A stretch of DNA of 64,000 bases from positions 754,733,632 to 754,797,631 of the forward strand of contig CM057340.1 of the NCBI GenBank assembly GCA_030015575.1. The letters are read 5' to 3'. The position numbers and the translations under genes are program-made. This document shows positions 21,491 through 33,891 of this stretch, one piece after another; positions within the stretch are counted from its first letter, which is position 1; each line of letters starts with the position of its first letter. Below the pieces are notes generated by a model. The model searched no databases and was not told the origin of the DNA. It saw only the letters and a program-made list of their open reading frames with translations. The DNA comes from Agapanthus africanus (lineage: Eukaryota; Streptophyta; Magnoliopsida; Asparagales; Amaryllidaceae).

Positions 21491-24307
21491 CTAAACAAAG
21501 AGGTGTGGATAACGATCACGGATCTCTTCCTCCCGCTCCCAGGTAGATTCTCCTGGGGAACGACCGCCCCAAGACACTCGGACTAACGGAATGACCTTAT
21601 TCTTTAGCACTTTCTCTCTGCGGTCGAGAATGGTAGTAGGTTGCTCCTCGTACGATAAATCGGTATCCAGAACTAGCTCCGAATGGTCCAGGACATGGCT
21701 CTCATCTCGAACGTAACGCCGCAACTGTGACACGTGGAAGGTATTGTGCACACCAGCTAGCGATGGAGGCAAGGCGAGTCGATAGGCCACCTCTCCTACT
21801 CGCTCTAACACCTCAAAAGGTCCGATAAAGCGGGGACTAAGCTTTCCCCGACCTCCGAACCTGATAACTCCACGAGTAGGGGAAATCTTTAAGAACACAT
21901 GATCTCCGACTTCGAACTCAAGTGCCCTTCTGCTGGTATCTGCCCAACTCTTCTGTCGATCCTGAGCCGCCTTGATACGCTGTCTGATCATTTGAACTTT
22001 GTCGACTGTCTGAACAATGAGTTCGGGGCCCAGTAGTCTTCGTTCTCCCACATCATCCCAACATACTGGAGATCGACACTTCCGCCCGTATAGTGCTTCA
22101 AAAGGGGCCATCTGAATACTGGCCTGATAACTATTGTTATAAGAGAACTCGACTAGATGCAGGTGGTCCTCCCAGGAACCTTGAAAGTCCAACATACAGG
22201 CTCTCAGCATGTCCTCGAGCGTCTGAATCGTACGCTCGGATTGTCCATCCGTCTGTGGGTGATAAGCTGTGCTGAAATTAAGGCGGGTACCCAAGCTCTC
22301 CTGTAAGCTCTTCCAAAAGTGCGACAAGAATCTCGTGTCCCGGTCTGACACAATGCTGACTGGAACACCGTGAAGTCGTACAATCTCCTGCATATATCTT
22401 TCTGCCAAAGATTCTGTCGACTGTCCCACTCGGAAAGGTAGAAAGTGTGCAGCTTTTGTGAGGCGATCGACGATAACCCAAATGGCGTTATTGCTCCTAG
22501 GGCTCCGTGGTAAGGCCGTCACGAAATCCATAGTAATGTGCTCCCACTTCCATTCCGGTATCGGCAGGGGTTGTAACAGTCCTGCTGTCCTCTGGTGCTC
22601 CGCCTTCACCTGCTGACATACCAAACACCTGGATACGAACCTCGCAATTTCCCACTTCATTCCGTTCCACCAAAAGTGCTGCTTTAGGTCCTGATACATC
22701 TTTGTACTTCCCGGATGCACAGAATAAGCTGAACTGTGTGCTTCAGCCAAAACTTCTTCTCGAACACCTCCTTTAGGTACGCAGAGTCTGCTACCGAATC
22801 TCAGAGAGCCATCTTCATGCATAATCAAATCCGTTCTTAGTCCAGCTTTCACTTCCTCTCTAAACTTTTGCAATCGGGGATCGTCCGCTTGCGCAGTCTT
22901 GATGCGGTCCACCAGAGAAGATTGCACCTGCAGTTGCCAAAGTTGACTGAGTGCGTTCGGCGTAACGACCTCAAGTGCAAGTCTCTGGAAATCCTCAATA
23001 ATGCTCCTCTGATTGGTCAACATCATGACCGCTGGTTTGCGACTGAGCGCATCTGGTACAACATTCACCTTCCCCGGGTGGTACTGAAGGTCCAAGTCGT
23101 AATCTGCCATCAGCTCTAGCCATCGGCGCTGCCTCATATTCAATTCCTTCTGGGTGAAAACATACTTCAAACTTTTATGATCTGTGTACACCTCCACTTT
23201 CTCACCCAATAGATAGTGCCTCCAAATTTTCAACGCAAAGACTACCGCAGCTAATTCCAAGTCATGGGTGGGGTAGTTCTTCTCGTGATTTCTCAGTTGT
23301 CGAGAGGCGTAAGCAACCACACGTCCGTGCTGCATCAAAACACAGCCTAAATCCTTTCCTGAGGCATCACTGTGTATCACCAAACCACCTGAATCATCTG
23401 GTACAGTAAGAATAGGCGCCATGGTTAGTTTCTGTTTTAGTGTGTCGAATGCCTGAGTGCACTCCTCTGTCCATGTAAACGGCACGTCCTTCCGTGTCAA
23501 CCGCGTCAATGGTTCCGCGATTCTTGAGAAATCTTGGACGAATCTCCGATAATAGCCTGCTAATCCCAGAAAACTCCTGATCTCAGCCACTGACTTCGGC
23601 GTCGGCCAATCTCTGACAGATTCTATCTTTGCCGGGTCCACCGAGATGCCTTCGCCCGAAACAATATGTCCCAAAAACTGCACCTTGTCGAGCCAGAACT
23701 CACACTTGCTTAGCTTCGCATACAGCTTCTCTTCCCGAAGAATTTGTAGGACTGTGCGCAAGTGTTCAGCGTGCTCCTCCTGAGTCTTCGAGTAGACCAG
23801 TATGTCGTCGATAAACACAACGACAAACGTGTCCAAGTATTTTGCGAACACCCTGTTCATCAAGTCCATGAATATTGCTGGGGCGTTGGTAACGCCGAAC
23901 GGCATCACAAGGAACTCGTAATGTCCGTATCGGGTCCTGAAAGCCGTCTTGCACACATCCTCGGCTGCTACCCTGATTTGATGATACCCAGAACGGAGGT
24001 CCAACTTCGAGAAAACCTTGGCTCCACTTAGTTGATCAAATAGGTTGTCAATGCGCGGTATTGGGTACTTGTTCTTTATGGTAACCTTGTTCAGCTCCCG
24101 GTAATCTATACACATTCGCAACGATCCATCCTTCTTCTTTACCAATAGAACTGGTGCACCCCACGGTGAAGCGCTTGGCCGAATGAATCCTTTCTCCAAT
24201 AGTTCTTCAACCTGCTTCTTCAATTCCGCCAATTCAACTGGTGCCATTCTGTATGGAGCTCTGGATACTGGGGCTGTACCTGGAGTCAAGTCGATTGAGA
24301 ACTCCAA
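21491..24307 (-). CDS. pol: Tekay Pol: RT, RNase H, integrase with chromodomain
   Basis: An open block of 938 codons. RT (about residues 50-230) has [20 protein letters not shown] and [11 protein letters not shown]. RNase H (about 300-420) has [16 protein letters not shown] and [10 protein letters not shown]. Integrase has an HHCC zinc-binding region ending [11 protein letters not shown], then a DDE core ([32 protein letters not shown]) and a GPY/F stretch ([19 protein letters not shown]). The last 60 residues are a chromodomain ([19 protein letters not shown] ... YPHLF), which in this family targets insertion to heterochromatin. Length fits a Tekay pol minus its N-terminal part, which belongs to the preceding protease block. 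Confidence 0.95.
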   Translation of the reverse strand: MEFSIDLTPGTAPVSRAPYRMAPVELAELKKQVEELLEKGFIRPSASPWGAPVLLVKKKDGSLRMCIDYRELNKVTIKNKYPIPRIDNLFDQLSGAKVFSKLDLRSGYHQIRVAAEDVCKTAFRTRYGHYEFLVMPFGVTNAPAIFMDLMNRVFAKYLDTFVVVFIDDILVYSKTQEEHAEHLRTVLQILREEKLYAKLSKCEFWLDKVQFLGHIVSGEGISVDPAKIESVRDWPTPKSVAEIRSFLGLAGYYRRFVQDFSRIAEPLTRLTRKDVPFTWTEECTQAFDTLKQKLTMAPILTVPDDSGGLVIHSDASGKDLGCVLMQHGRVVAYASRQLRNHEKNYPTHDLELAAVVFALKIWRHYLLGEKVEVYTDHKSLKYVFTQKELNMRQRRWLELMADYDLDLQYHPGKVNVVPDALSRKPAVMMLTNQRSIIEDFQRLALEVVTPNALSQLWQLQVQSSLVDRIKTAQADDPRLQKFREEVKAGLRTDLIMHEDGSLRFGSRLCVPKGGVREEVLAEAHSSAYSVHPGSTKMYQDLKQHFWWNGMKWEIARFVSRCLVCQQVKAEHQRTAGLLQPLPIPEWKWEHITMDFVTALPRSPRSNNAIWVIVDRLTKAAHFLPFRVGQSTESLAERYMQEIVRLHGVPVSIVSDRDTRFLSHFWKSLQESLGTRLNFSTAYHPQTDGQSERTIQTLEDMLRACMLDFQGSWEDHLHLVEFSYNNSYQASIQMAPFEALYGRKCRSPVCWDDVGERRLLGPELIVQTVDKVQMIRQRIKAAQDRQKSWADTSRRALEFEVGDHVFLKISPTRGVIRFGGRGKLSPRFIGPFEVLERVGEVAYRLALPPSLAGVHNTFHVSQLRRYVRDESHVLDHSELVLDTDLSYEEQPTTILDRREKVLKNKVIPLVRVSWGGRSPGESTWEREEEIRDRYPHLFV

Positions 24308-24310
24308 AAT

Positions 24311-25080
24311 TCAAGGAGGTGGTAGACCTGGTAAATCCTCGGGAAACACGTCCAGAAAGTCCCGAACAATTTCTGGGGCTGGGCTCCTATCAATCTCCAT
24401 AGCTGTCAACTCCTTAGGCTTTGCTCTGTATTTAGCTGGCTCCAAAGATTCGCTTCCGCCCTCGAAAATAAACTCCGGGTGATTGGGAATGCGAAAGATC
24501 ACATTCCTTGCACGACAATCGATAACAGCATGAAAAGTGCTCATCCAATCCATCCCAAGAATTGCGTCGTAACTGCCTGTCCCAATTAAGAGGAAATTCG
24601 CATAGAATTCCCTGCCACACACTACAACCAGGCATAATCTACATTCTCGGCTAGATATAATAATGCCATTACCCGTATGAATTTCCCATCCCTTTGTTAG
24701 TGGTTCATGTGGTATTGAGTGTGTATCAGTGAAATGCTCAGACAGGAAACAATACGATACTCCTGAATCAAAAAGTACTCTAGCTGGCAAGGAATGTACG
24801 AGTAGAGTACCTGTAACCACATCTCCTGACGCTTCCGCCTGCTCGGCGGTCAAGGTGAAAGCCCGTCCCTGACCGCGACCTGTAAATGGTTGTCTCTCCT
24901 CCTGCGGCCTCTGCTGTGACGGTCCAGAACCTCCCTGTACCTCTGCTCGCTCAGGGCAACTGCCAATCTTATGCTGACTGGAACCGCAAATCAAGCACTG
25001 TCTCTTGGCACGGCGACAGTCCTTCTGAGTATGTCCTCCTCTACCGCAATAGCCGCAAGTTACGCCTTGTCTCTGGGGGC
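24311..25080 (-). pseudogene. Tekay zinc knuckles and protease
   Basis: Two CCHC zinc knuckles (CGYCGRGGHTQKDC and CLICGSSQHKIGSC, the usual CX2CX4HX4C spacing) sit at about 24965-25065 and belong to the nucleocapsid part of Gag. The aspartic protease follows, with the active site RVLFDSGVSYCFLS and later AILGMDWMS. The block ends in the DVFPEDLPGLPPP motif that leads into RT in chromoviruses. Confidence 0.9.
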
Positions 25081-25084
25081 GCTG

Positions 25085-25915
25085 CTATGGTACGAACGGG
25101 CGCTTCATTTGCGTCGTTCCTGCTCTGTGAACCGGTATGGCTCCTCGAGATGGCGTGTGGGTACGAGCTGGAACGACTGGGGGTCTCCTGAACTTGTTAA
25201 TCAATTGCTCCTGAACTCTCGCTGCGTTGAGCACCTGTGCGAAAGTCTGTAAATCCAACGATGCAATTAACTGCTGCAACTCAAAATCTAACCCCTGAAG
25301 AAAACGTCTGGCCCTGGTAGCTTCTGAGGCGACCATGTACGGAGCGAAACGACTCAAGCGGTTGAACTCTGCCGCATAAACATCCACTGAGCGTCCATTC
25401 TGCTTCAAAAGAATAAACCTCTCCTCCATTTCTGCCTTGGCTGTGGAAGGAAAGTAATGATCTAGGAAGCACTCCTTAAACTTGCTCCATTCGATCGGCC
25501 TGTCAAGTCTGCTCTCTTCCACCGACCACCATGTGCGGGCCTCGTCTTCTAATTGCATCTTTATCACGTCCACTCTGTCTTCCTCTGGAACCCTGGCGGC
25601 TGTCAATAAATTCTCCGTGTTCACCAGCCATTGTTCAGCCTCAAGGGGTTCAGCTAGCCCTGTAAACGCAGCTGGGTGTAACCGTCGGAAGTCTGCTACT
25701 GTACCAGCCCTAGCATGATAAGCTGGTGGAACAACGCCCTCGGGGGCGGTAATAAGTGCGGAGGGTCCTCCTGCGGCGGTAATCGCCCTGAGTCCCTCAG
25801 TGAGCAAGTCCGTCTTCCTCTCCTGAGCTTCCGCGAGAGTGGTCAGTGCACTGAGTATCCTTTCCGTGCGGTCCTGAGAGCTGGAGTCCGAGGAGGGGTC
25901 GTTCGGGGACGTCAT
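25085..25915 (-). CDS. gag: Tekay Gag
   Basis: About 276 codons starting MTSPNDPSSD. A Ser/Asp-rich start is followed by the Gag core: PAAFTGLAEPLEAEQWLV, then ARTWWSVEE, KECFLDHYFPS, MEERFILLKQNGRSVDVYAAEF and ARRFLQGL, the common chromovirus gag pattern (PF03732). It precedes the zinc knuckles and lies about 110 bp from the primer site. It forms the particle shell that packages the element RNA. Confidence 0.9.
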   Translation of the reverse strand: MTSPNDPSSDSSSQDRTERILSALTTLAEAQERKTDLLTEGLRAITAAGGPSALITAPEGVVPPAYHARAGTVADFRRLHPAAFTGLAEPLEAEQWLVNTENLLTAARVPEEDRVDVIKMQLEDEARTWWSVEESRLDRPIEWSKFKECFLDHYFPSTAKAEMEERFILLKQNGRSVDVYAAEFNRLSRFAPYMVASEATRARRFLQGLDFELQQLIASLDLQTFAQVLNAARVQEQLINKFRRPPVVPARTHTPSRGAIPVHRAGTTQMKRPFVP

Positions 25916-26029
25916 ATCACTGGAAGATTCAAAAGGATAGGATCAGATTCAAGGATGGAAATCAAGAGTAGTGAAACAAGAATAACGTAATACAGCATAG
26001 TTAATGTTATCCCTTAATACTAAACACAG

Positions 26030-26041
26030 GCTCTGATACCA
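26030..26041 (-). other. Primer binding site, initiator-Met tRNA type
   Basis: Minus strand TGGTATCAGAGC, the classic match to the 3' end of plant initiator Met-tRNA, nine bases after the 5' LTR. Confidence 0.9.
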
Positions 26042-26050
26042 ACTAAACCA

Positions 26051-29000
26051 TGTTACGCCCCGCTTCCCAGAATACGGAAAACGAGAGATGACTAGGCCAG
26101 CCATGCTCCTACGGTCAAGGAAACATCCCGCCGTAGTCACACTTCGGCTTCTAGCACTACATGGTAATCAGTAAATAAAGCACAGTGTTAAAGGAATCAC
26201 ATCGCTAATTTATTACATTAATATTCCATTGTTCACAAATTACAGATAACAAGAACAGATACTAACCAAAGTCAAACTTACGATCACTTTTAAGGGAAAG
26301 CAGAAAAATAGAAGGTACACTGGTCTAAATCTCCGTGAACTCGAAGGGTAGATCCGTCTCCTGTGCTGGTCCTCCCGCGGGATCTGAGCATGCATACTCA
26401 GGTCGTCAGAGCGACACAATAACAATATTATTATAATAAGGTGAAACAAGTATATGAGGTAATACTGGTGTAAGAACAATGCAAGTAGTCACTATGTCAC
26501 TATATGATGCAGAATATGTTATGTGTCCCTATCGGTCTCTAGGTCGTGTTTGAAATCACATAGTGGAAGGAGGATCATATTTAACAGGAGTCTCGTACAT
26601 ACCCGAGACAACGGCCCACATGCTCGGGACATAACCCTGTCAGCCGGATCGCTAGATCCAATCCTACATGTATCAGTATCTCTGTTCGAATGATCATCCT
26701 CTAAACACGGTCCCGCTAAATACGATACTCTTTCCACTTTGATTTCCCCTTTTCCCCAGGTTACACTATTTATGATATTGATCTAGTTGTGTACAAGTAT
26801 ACCAATGGCACGGTTTCATCACTGTCCACTGTATCAATCACTGTCACGAATATTCACTTTCCATTGGTGTACTCGTCACTCCTAAACCAACATCTATCAC
26901 GCACGATAATGCAATGTCCACACGCACTAATACTGAGTATATGACAAGGGTATGATATATGTATTGTATGCTACCAATAAGTTCTGTATGTTATGAATTA
27001 ACATGCATGTCATGAACTGAAATAAATTGCACAAACTAATATGTTAAGAATTAAGCAAAAATGATGTAAGTGAGATATATAGAACAATCAGTCTGTAATT
27101 CGTCAAAATTTGTTTCAGTTCAATCGGAGTTTCGGTTTTCAAGATATAACTGTTTCATTTTAAGTGCGCGCGGCTGGAAATTCAGTTTCAGAACTGAACA
27201 TCCGTTTCGCGACACGAATTGCACCCGATTGGGTTCAGAATTTAGCGATGCTACTGTTAAATGAAATCTAGGGTTTTCTATAAAGTATTCAACGCAACAG
27301 ACGGATTCTCAATCGCATCTGTACGTTGAAAGTTATACACAGTTTAATCTCAATATGTCATTTCAGAAATTGTTCTGAACAGCTTTACGTTCTGCCCTTT
27401 TAAATATAGTTTAAAATAACAAACGGCGATGAATCGGAATGAAACCACTTGTTTTCTTTTACTATCAGAAATATCTTATAACTACTGTAAAGTTCCGTAT
27501 CATACTATTTCAGGAAACACGGGGACGCAGGTCTTTGGACAGAACACACTAATCAGAAACGCTCTGGACTGCAGTCCAGAGTCGTGTTCCAATCCAATTA
27601 TCTTCATGGTTACATAACAGAAATGATCAGAAATTTACATAGGATTAAAGTTCGTCAAGTCGGCTTCGATTTAAGCCCTCGAACGCATCTTTCCAATATG
27701 TGTATGATTTATGGTGTTTTTATTCGTTTTCAGTTACGAGAGAATTCTAGTTTTAACGACATGTTTGGGGGTATCGATTTTTGTTACAAACAATCGTGTT
27801 TTCCAGCGAATTTCACACAAGATATTCATCATTATAAGGGCCAACATAAAATATCGATTTCCGTCAAATTAGACAATTATTTCCATAGGTAACTAACATC
27901 GAGCACTTAGGTCATGATACGTATCGGAAATCGGTAAGCTTGTAAACTACATGATCTAGGTTGGTAACACTATTATTATAGCATGAAGCAAGTAAATACT
28001 TGCCTGGTGACGTCTCGAGGTCTCAAGGCAGCAACGATGTCGTGAACGCGCGTTGTACGCCACGGAACGAGTTCGCGCGAGCTTCGATCGGAACACGGGT
28101 TTTACGTCGGAGTTTCCAAGTGCTCGCTGGAGGTATAGAGTGTGCTCTGTGGGTGGCCTGGGACTTGCTGGGGTCGACGATATCGGCGGTGGTCGCTCCG
28201 GCGACGTGCACGGAGAGTGCGCAGGACAAGAATTGGGTTTAGTGTAGGTTTTTGGAGAGAGGGAGAGAGAGAGTGCAGTGGGGGTCGGGTTTGGAGTGAT
28301 AAGGGTGGTGCTGAGGATGTAGAGGGTCGCAGAGGTAGTTCAGGTGAAGTGGGGCTCGCCGGCGTTGAGAACCAGAGGGTGGCCGAGAGGATGTTTGAGA
28401 TCGAGTGAGGTGGCTGAGGGTATGCAGTTGAGGGGGTGTGGGCTCGGTTGAGGCTGGAAATGGTGAGGAGAGAGGAGGCTAGGGTGCTCGGTGATGAAGA
28501 AGGAGGTTGGAGGGAGGTTCGTCGTCGAGGGTCGAGGTCTGAAGTTGGGTTGTTTCGAAGTCGGGGGGGCTCGGTGAATGTAGGTGGGTGAGATGAAGAG
28601 TGAGTTGGAGAGGGAAAGTGATGAGAGGAGTTGGGGACGAGGGTTTGAGTGGTGTGGAAACGTGGTCGGGGTCGTGGGCGACGGAGAGGAGCTCGGGAAC
28701 GTGGGTCGCGACGAGGGAAAGAAGAAGCGGGAACAGTTGCGTACGGGAGGAAGAAGAGGTAAAGGAACGGAGCAGGCCGGGGGAATGGGCCGGGCTCGCG
28801 CAAAGAAAATTTATTCCCTTAGAAAACGAAGCGGGCTAAGGTAAGCGGGCCTGGGCTTTAAGGGATTTAGGGATTTATTCAAGAATTTTGAGTGGGCTGG
28901 GTGAGCAACGGGCCAGGGGATTGGGCCGGTAAAAAGAAAACAATTAATTGTGGGCTGAGGAAAAATATTAAGGGGCCGGCTTTAGTTTTAATATTGATTT

Positions 29001-29242
29001 TATTTTGGGTTTTTAGTTTAGGTTTTAGTTTAATTGGCTTTGGTTTTTAACTCTTGGGTTTTAACTTTTAGGTTTGAGTTTGGTTTTTCCAATTTTGTTT
29101 TAAATCTTGGGTTTTAAATTTTTTAGGGTTTGGAAAAATACATATTAGGTTTAAACAACCAATTCGAAATATGAGGGAAAGGAAAGGAAATCACTAGAAT
29201 CCAGAAAAGGGACTTTTATTGAATTGGAAATGGGGATTTACA
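26051..29242 (-). repeat. 5' LTR of the nested Tekay element
   Basis: 3192 bp, about 98.9% identical by eye to 18235-21426. TSD TTTTC follows at 29243-29247. A run of over 230 codons open on the minus strand (28102-28803) has a twin in the other LTR and is judged incidental. Confidence 0.95.
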
Positions 29243-30155
29243 TTTTCTGTTGACGAGAGTGAACTTGGTCAATTACCGAGTCTTGAACCTTCCGCCATAC
29301 TTTATAAATTTTGGAGGACAGACGTTGAGGAGGCCGCTCCGGCTTTGTCTCTATAACATTCTTCGCAGGTGGAGGGGATCTTTTGAGAACCGCAGTTGGC
29401 GAATTTCTGCGTACCCTGTTTAATAGCTCGAAGTTGTTCCCAGTTAGAACAGCGGCCTCAATTTCCACCGTTGGAGCTGGCGGAGTTAGTCCGGAGGGGG
29501 AGTTGCCCCCAGTCTTCCTTATCCGGCACCAGTGGCGATGTCGGGCATGACGGGTTGTTGGGATTGGTTCAGCGACGGCTTCGTCTTACCCCCTGTTCTG
29601 CGGAGGGGCTGCCGCCAGTGTCAGCCTCTTGAAGACTGACGTCTTTTGAGTGGCGGTATCCAATCTGTCAAAGACAGACCTTCGAACCGGAGCGGGAGCT
29701 GGGACAGCCAGTCTTGCAAAGACCGATTCTTTGGCAGGAGAAGCCGCCTTGACGACTTCGGGAGCAGCTGTCTTCTTTGGGATGGCCTTCTCAGGTATCA
29801 TGGACTTTTTGGCGGGCCCTTTAGAGTTCAGGCTCAGTCTGGTGAAGACCGAGGAGTTGGACGACCCGCTGAGAGGGGCCGTGGGAGTAGCAAGTCGATC
29901 AAAGACCGACTTCTTTGAAGTTTCCAGTATGGGCATTAGGATATTAACGTTCACCGGCGGGAGCATGGTCCCAAAGAACAGACCGGTGGTAGCTTGAGTC
30001 ACTTGTTCCACAGGCGTAGTAAATAGGGAAGCAGCTCGCGGTCTATAGGCTACACCTCCAGGTGAGGCGGAACGTCGGTTGATTTTGCAGTTGGAGCAGC
30101 TTGAGCAGTTGCCAGCCATTGATCTTTTTGCTTTCTGCAGCAAACGAAACACCAA
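29243..30155 (-). pseudogene. Gag N-terminal part of the giant Tat element
   Basis: The likely start is MAGNCSSCSNC (30120), with a Cys cluster echoed by MASNCTCNSN in the second copy at 59755. It is followed by five or more SVFDRL/SVFTRL-type repeats in Pro/Ala/Lys-rich sequence, a feature I associate with Tat-type gag N-termini. Just left of the primer site, as expected. It is cut off from the gag core by the nested Tekay insertion. Broken. Confidence 0.75.
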
Positions 30156-30249
30156 GTCTTAGTACTTCGAAACCCAAGGGCAACCATTAGCGAACCGCGA
30201 TTGGTTCGCGAATCACGACACACGAAGTGTGGAGTGGAAAGAGGAAAAG

Positions 30250-30267
30250 GTCCCACCGGGCGTACCA
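30250..30267 (-). other. Primer binding site of the giant Tat element
   Basis: Minus strand TGGTACGCCCGGTGGGAC a few bases after the 5' LTR. The second copy has TGGCACGTCCGGTGGGAC at the equivalent place (59610-59627). The tRNA was not assigned. Confidence 0.75.
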
Positions 30268-30272
30268 AAATC

Positions 30273-33200
30273 TGTTCCCCTCCGAATGGCGGCCAAGACA
30301 TGGACGTCTTGCCTGAGATTCGGGGCAGATGCTAATTGGTGCTATCCGTCTACCTCTCCGAAAATACCAAGTTGATTTATGACACCGTGTATCGAAGGTT
30401 TAAACGGATGCGTCCGATGTAGCAGACTTCGTCAGATTCCCCCTTGCTTGAGGGGTTTTTGATTGTGGGGACGCTCTTCCCTGCAGGCGCAAGCCCCTGC
30501 AATTAATTACGCTACCGCATTGCGGTAACAACTTTCTCCTTCTCTAGATGATCACTTTGTGTCTTGTGTGTTTGATTCGTGTTCGGTTGCCCGTGGATTG
30601 TATACGGAGACTGAGTTATGTCGTCGCCCGTAGGGCGTGGACTAGTCCAAATCCGTATTATCTTAGATTTGGGTTTGGGGGTTGTGTTTAAGGATACGTT
30701 AGCCTCGTTTGAGACTAAGATCGACTTAAACGTTTGTTAAGGATACGTTAGTCTAGTTTTAGACTAAGATCAACTTAACGGGATCGTTTAGATCCGACAA
30801 GAGAGCGATTAGGGGAGCTCTGTTGTTTAGTTTAGTGACATTGCGGTCAATAGGTAGTTTAAGGACATTGCGGTCCATTGTTAGTTTTAAGACGTTGCGG
30901 TCAAGGTTAAGGACGTCGTAGTCCGTGGATTTAAGGACTCCACAGTCCGATATTAGTTTTAAGACATCACGGTCAAGGTTAAGGACTTCATAGTCCGTTG
31001 TTAGTTTTAAGACATTCCGGTCAAGGTTAAGGACCTCATAGTCCGTGGGTTTAAGGACCCCACAGTCCGACGTTTAGTTTTAAAACATTACGGTCAAGGT
31101 TAAGGACCTCATAGTCCATGAGTTTAAGGACCCCACAGTCCGTATCAATGTGTGGTCATCGAGACCCGCCACCTCTTTGAAGACGTTGAGGAATTACAAC
31201 GCCGAGTATCAAAGGAGTGAAGAGATGTACCCTTAAACCAAGGTAGATTAAGTGATCTGTAGTCCAATTTGGATACTAAGATCAATTATTATATTATGAG
31301 CCCATTGGCCCAGTTAAGTTTGAATTGAGGACTTATGGCCAGCTTGGGCTAAGTCCAATCATGTTTGGGATATTGGCCCTCTGTTGGTTCATTGAAGGAG
31401 AGGCTTTGCCTCTGGAAACTTAGCCAATTGGGCTAAAGCTAGTGTTAAACACTAGAGACCAACAGTGTTGAACACTGGGAATAAGATTAACAAGTTAGTG
31501 TTAAACACTAAACGATAATCAGTGTTGAACACTGGGAATAAGATTAACAAGTTAGTGTTAAACACTAAAAGATAATCAGTGTTGAACACTGGGAACAGAG
31601 TTTTCAAATTAGTGTTAAACACTAAGCAAATCGGTGTTAAACACCGGGGACAAAATCTCCAGACTAGTGTTAAACACTAAGGAGAGAGGGGTCACGTGCG
31701 GACACGTGAGAGCGCCCTGATTCCCCTTATTTTATTCAGTCAAAAGTCTTGAATACTTTGAAGTATCACGTGCTATCACGTGATGGGAATTTAGGCGTTT
31801 ATCTGTTAGAGCTTCAGCCAAGGGATCATGTGGTAGCACATGGGAGCGCCCTGCTTCCCTTTATTTTGTCCTACAGATAAGTGTTTAACACTTTTAATTC
31901 TGAAAGCCATCACGTGTGGGCACGATGGGGGCTTGCGCTTTGATCTATTAGAATGTTCATTAGGGGTCACGTGTCGACACGTGAGGGCGCCCTAGAGCTC
32001 TTTTCTGTTTCCTTTTGTTTTTTCTCTGTGTGCTTTAGAGATCACGTAGGGCACGTGATGCATTGCCTCAAAGCTTTTTTTTATGGATCTTTGCAGGAGT
32101 CACGTGGTAACACGTGAGGTGTTTGCTTCAAAGTTCTTTTCTGTGGATCTTTGCAGGGGTCACGTGGTAGCACGTGACTCTGGTTCTTTGCATGTTTTAA
32201 AGATCTGTTCATCTTATCTTTTAAGAATTAAGTTCTTCATAGGGTTAAACCCTAACAACAAACTTTAGAGGAATTAAATTCTTGTTTTCTTCTGAAGAAT
32301 TATATTCTTAAATAGGGTTACACCCTAATTTCTTTTCTTAAGAGAATTAAATTCCTGTGAGTTTGAGAGAATTATGATCTCAATTAGGGTTAAACCCTAG
32401 TTCTGTTCATTCTGAAGGAATTAAATTCCCATAACATAGGGTTAAACCCTAATTTTATCTCAAAGGAATTGAATTCCTATCATTTTGTGATAATTAAATT
32501 CTCAAAACACAGTTCTTCCTCTGTGTTTTAGATCTACATGGCAGGATCTCGACCCAATGAGAATTAAATTCTCAATTCATTGGGAGATGTGCACTTTGCA
32601 GATCCTCCACCAGAGAAAGAACTAAGTTCTTTTCTTTATATGAGAGTTAAACTCTTTTGAGAATTAAATTCTCTTTTGAAGCCTCCCTTTTCCTTTCTTA
32701 CCTAAGGTTTTCCTTTTGCAGAGAATCAAAGGCTCTATATCTCTCTCTCTGTGTATCAAAAGAAAAGGTCCAAAGGTTTCTCTTCTCCTTTTCTTGGCTC
32801 CTATTTATAGGAGAAGGAAAATAATCAATCTGTTTAGTAAATCTCTCATTGAGAGATTTGATTTATATTTATCATTAATCTGGGCCTTTAGATTGTTGGG
32901 TGAATTTTATTCACCATTGGATTTTAAATCCAAAAATATCTCTTTGTTATTTTGGTTAGATTTACGGGGAAATCTTTCCAAGTCCAAGATTTTCCCATAA
33001 ATTGGTGATATTTAATCACCTTTAGATTTTTAATCCAACGGTTTTAGATAATCCTTCTTCATTTTGGAAAGATTTGAAAGATTTATCCTCAGAATTTAAT
33101 TCTGTTAAAGAATAAGGCTCTGAAAGCCGGTCACGTGTGGCCACGTGACCCCTGGTCACGTGTGGCCACGTGACCCCTGGTCACGTGTAGGCACGTGACC

Positions 33201-33451
33201 CCTGGAATGGGCTTCTCTTCTTCTGTGCTCTGTTCTCTGGCCGCTGCTTAACCATCACGTGCCAACACGTGATCACTGGTCACATGTGAGAACGTGATGC
33301 CTCTTCTGGAGCTTTTTCTTGATTTTTAATCAGGGGATGAATGTGCTTTTTGTTGCTGCTTTAAGCGTCATGTGCCAACACGTGACAACTGGTCACGTGT
33401 GAGTACGTGATGCCTCTTCTGAAGCTTCTCCTGATTTTTAATCAGGGAACA
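30273..33451 (-). repeat. 5' LTR of the giant Tat element
   Basis: 3179 bp, matching 162-3313 at about 97%, plus one extra 27-bp CACGTG unit. The TATA box is at 32802-32809. U3 would be about 32775-33451 and R-U5 about 30273-32775, so roughly 2.5 kb of palindrome-rich sequence is expected in the genomic RNA leader. TSD copy ATGCC is at 33452-33456. Confidence 0.92.
32802..32809 (-). promoter_or_regulatory. TATA box of the giant Tat 5' LTR
   Basis: Minus strand TATAAATA within CTCCTATAAATAGGAG, a canonical plant TATA box. Transcription would start about 30 bp to the left, near a CT-repeat (ATCTCTCTCTCTGTG), running toward gag. Confidence 0.65.
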
Positions 33452-33456
33452 ATGCC

Positions 33457-33642
33457 GAGACGCCAGGCTTACAATTTGGCGGCCGTAGAAGCTGATACGG
33501 TTGATCAGTATAACCCTGGTAATTCTCTTCAACCTTTTTCACACCCTTGCATTACCTTGTCATTCTCACCAAACCTTTCTTGAATCTGTTACACTTTCCT
33601 TTTACAAATTTCGAGGGAGAAATTTTTATAAGGAGGGTAGAA
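33457..33642 (+). pseudogene. Internal remnant and polypurine tract of the Tekay-like host element
   Basis: It begins with a short coding-like stretch (RRQAYNLAAVEADTVDQ) that resembles the end of chromoviral Gag and quickly passes into the 3' end signature: AAATTTCGAGGGAGAAATTTTT and a purine tract TAAGGAGGGTAG before the LTR. No RT or integrase lies between, so the internal region of this element is strongly reduced. Fossil, broken. Confidence 0.55.
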
Positions 33643-33891
33643 TGTAAGAACCCTAATTTTCTTATACCCTTTTTCTATACAAATTTTTAAATTAAATTTT
33701 TTCAAAATCCACAAAATGGTATTTTAGCCTGAGCACAAGATATAGGTAATTATTTTGTTTTTAATTACAAGCTACAAGAATGTAATAACTCTATTTTTAG
33801 TGTACAAGAAATTTCTTTAAATATAATGTATACTAAGAGTATTTATTCTTGCTGCTATCATTTTAAGTAATTAAATACCACAATAATTACA

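Larger units (their letters stand above)
18235..29242 (-). mobile_element. Nested Tekay-type chromovirus (Ty3/Gypsy), near whole
   Basis: Two LTRs of exactly equal length (3192 bp), target duplication TTTTC at 18230-18234 and 29243-29247, an initiator-Met primer site, a polypurine tract, and gag, zinc knuckles, protease, RT, RNase H, integrase and chromodomain in the usual order. Long LTRs and the RT/chromodomain sequence fit the Tekay (Del) clade. By eye the LTRs differ at about 35 positions (1.1%), near 0.4 million years at a grass rate. It is the youngest datable insertion in the window. It looks almost whole, with about two breaks in the coding region. Confidence 0.95.
162..33451 (-). mobile_element. 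Giant Tat-lineage Ty3/Gypsy LTR retrotransposon, interrupted by a nested Tekay element
   Basis: Both LTRs (162-3313 and 30273-33451), a near-perfect 5-bp target duplication (GTGCC/ATGCC), a primer site (30250-30267) and a purine tract next to the left LTR define the ends. Without the 11.0-kb passenger at 18235-29242 it is about 22.3 kb, in the size class of Ogre-type Tat elements. Order on the minus strand: gag, protease, a linker with a further Cys-His module, RT, RNase H, a second RNase H, integrase, long non-coding tail, opposite-strand ORFs, 3' LTR. The second RNase H and opposite-strand ORFs after pol are known Tat-lineage traits. The LTRs differ at roughly 100 positions by eye (about 3%), near 1.2 million years at a grass rate. 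It is broken: the gag-pol region has about ten interruptions besides the nested insertion. Confidence 0.9.
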
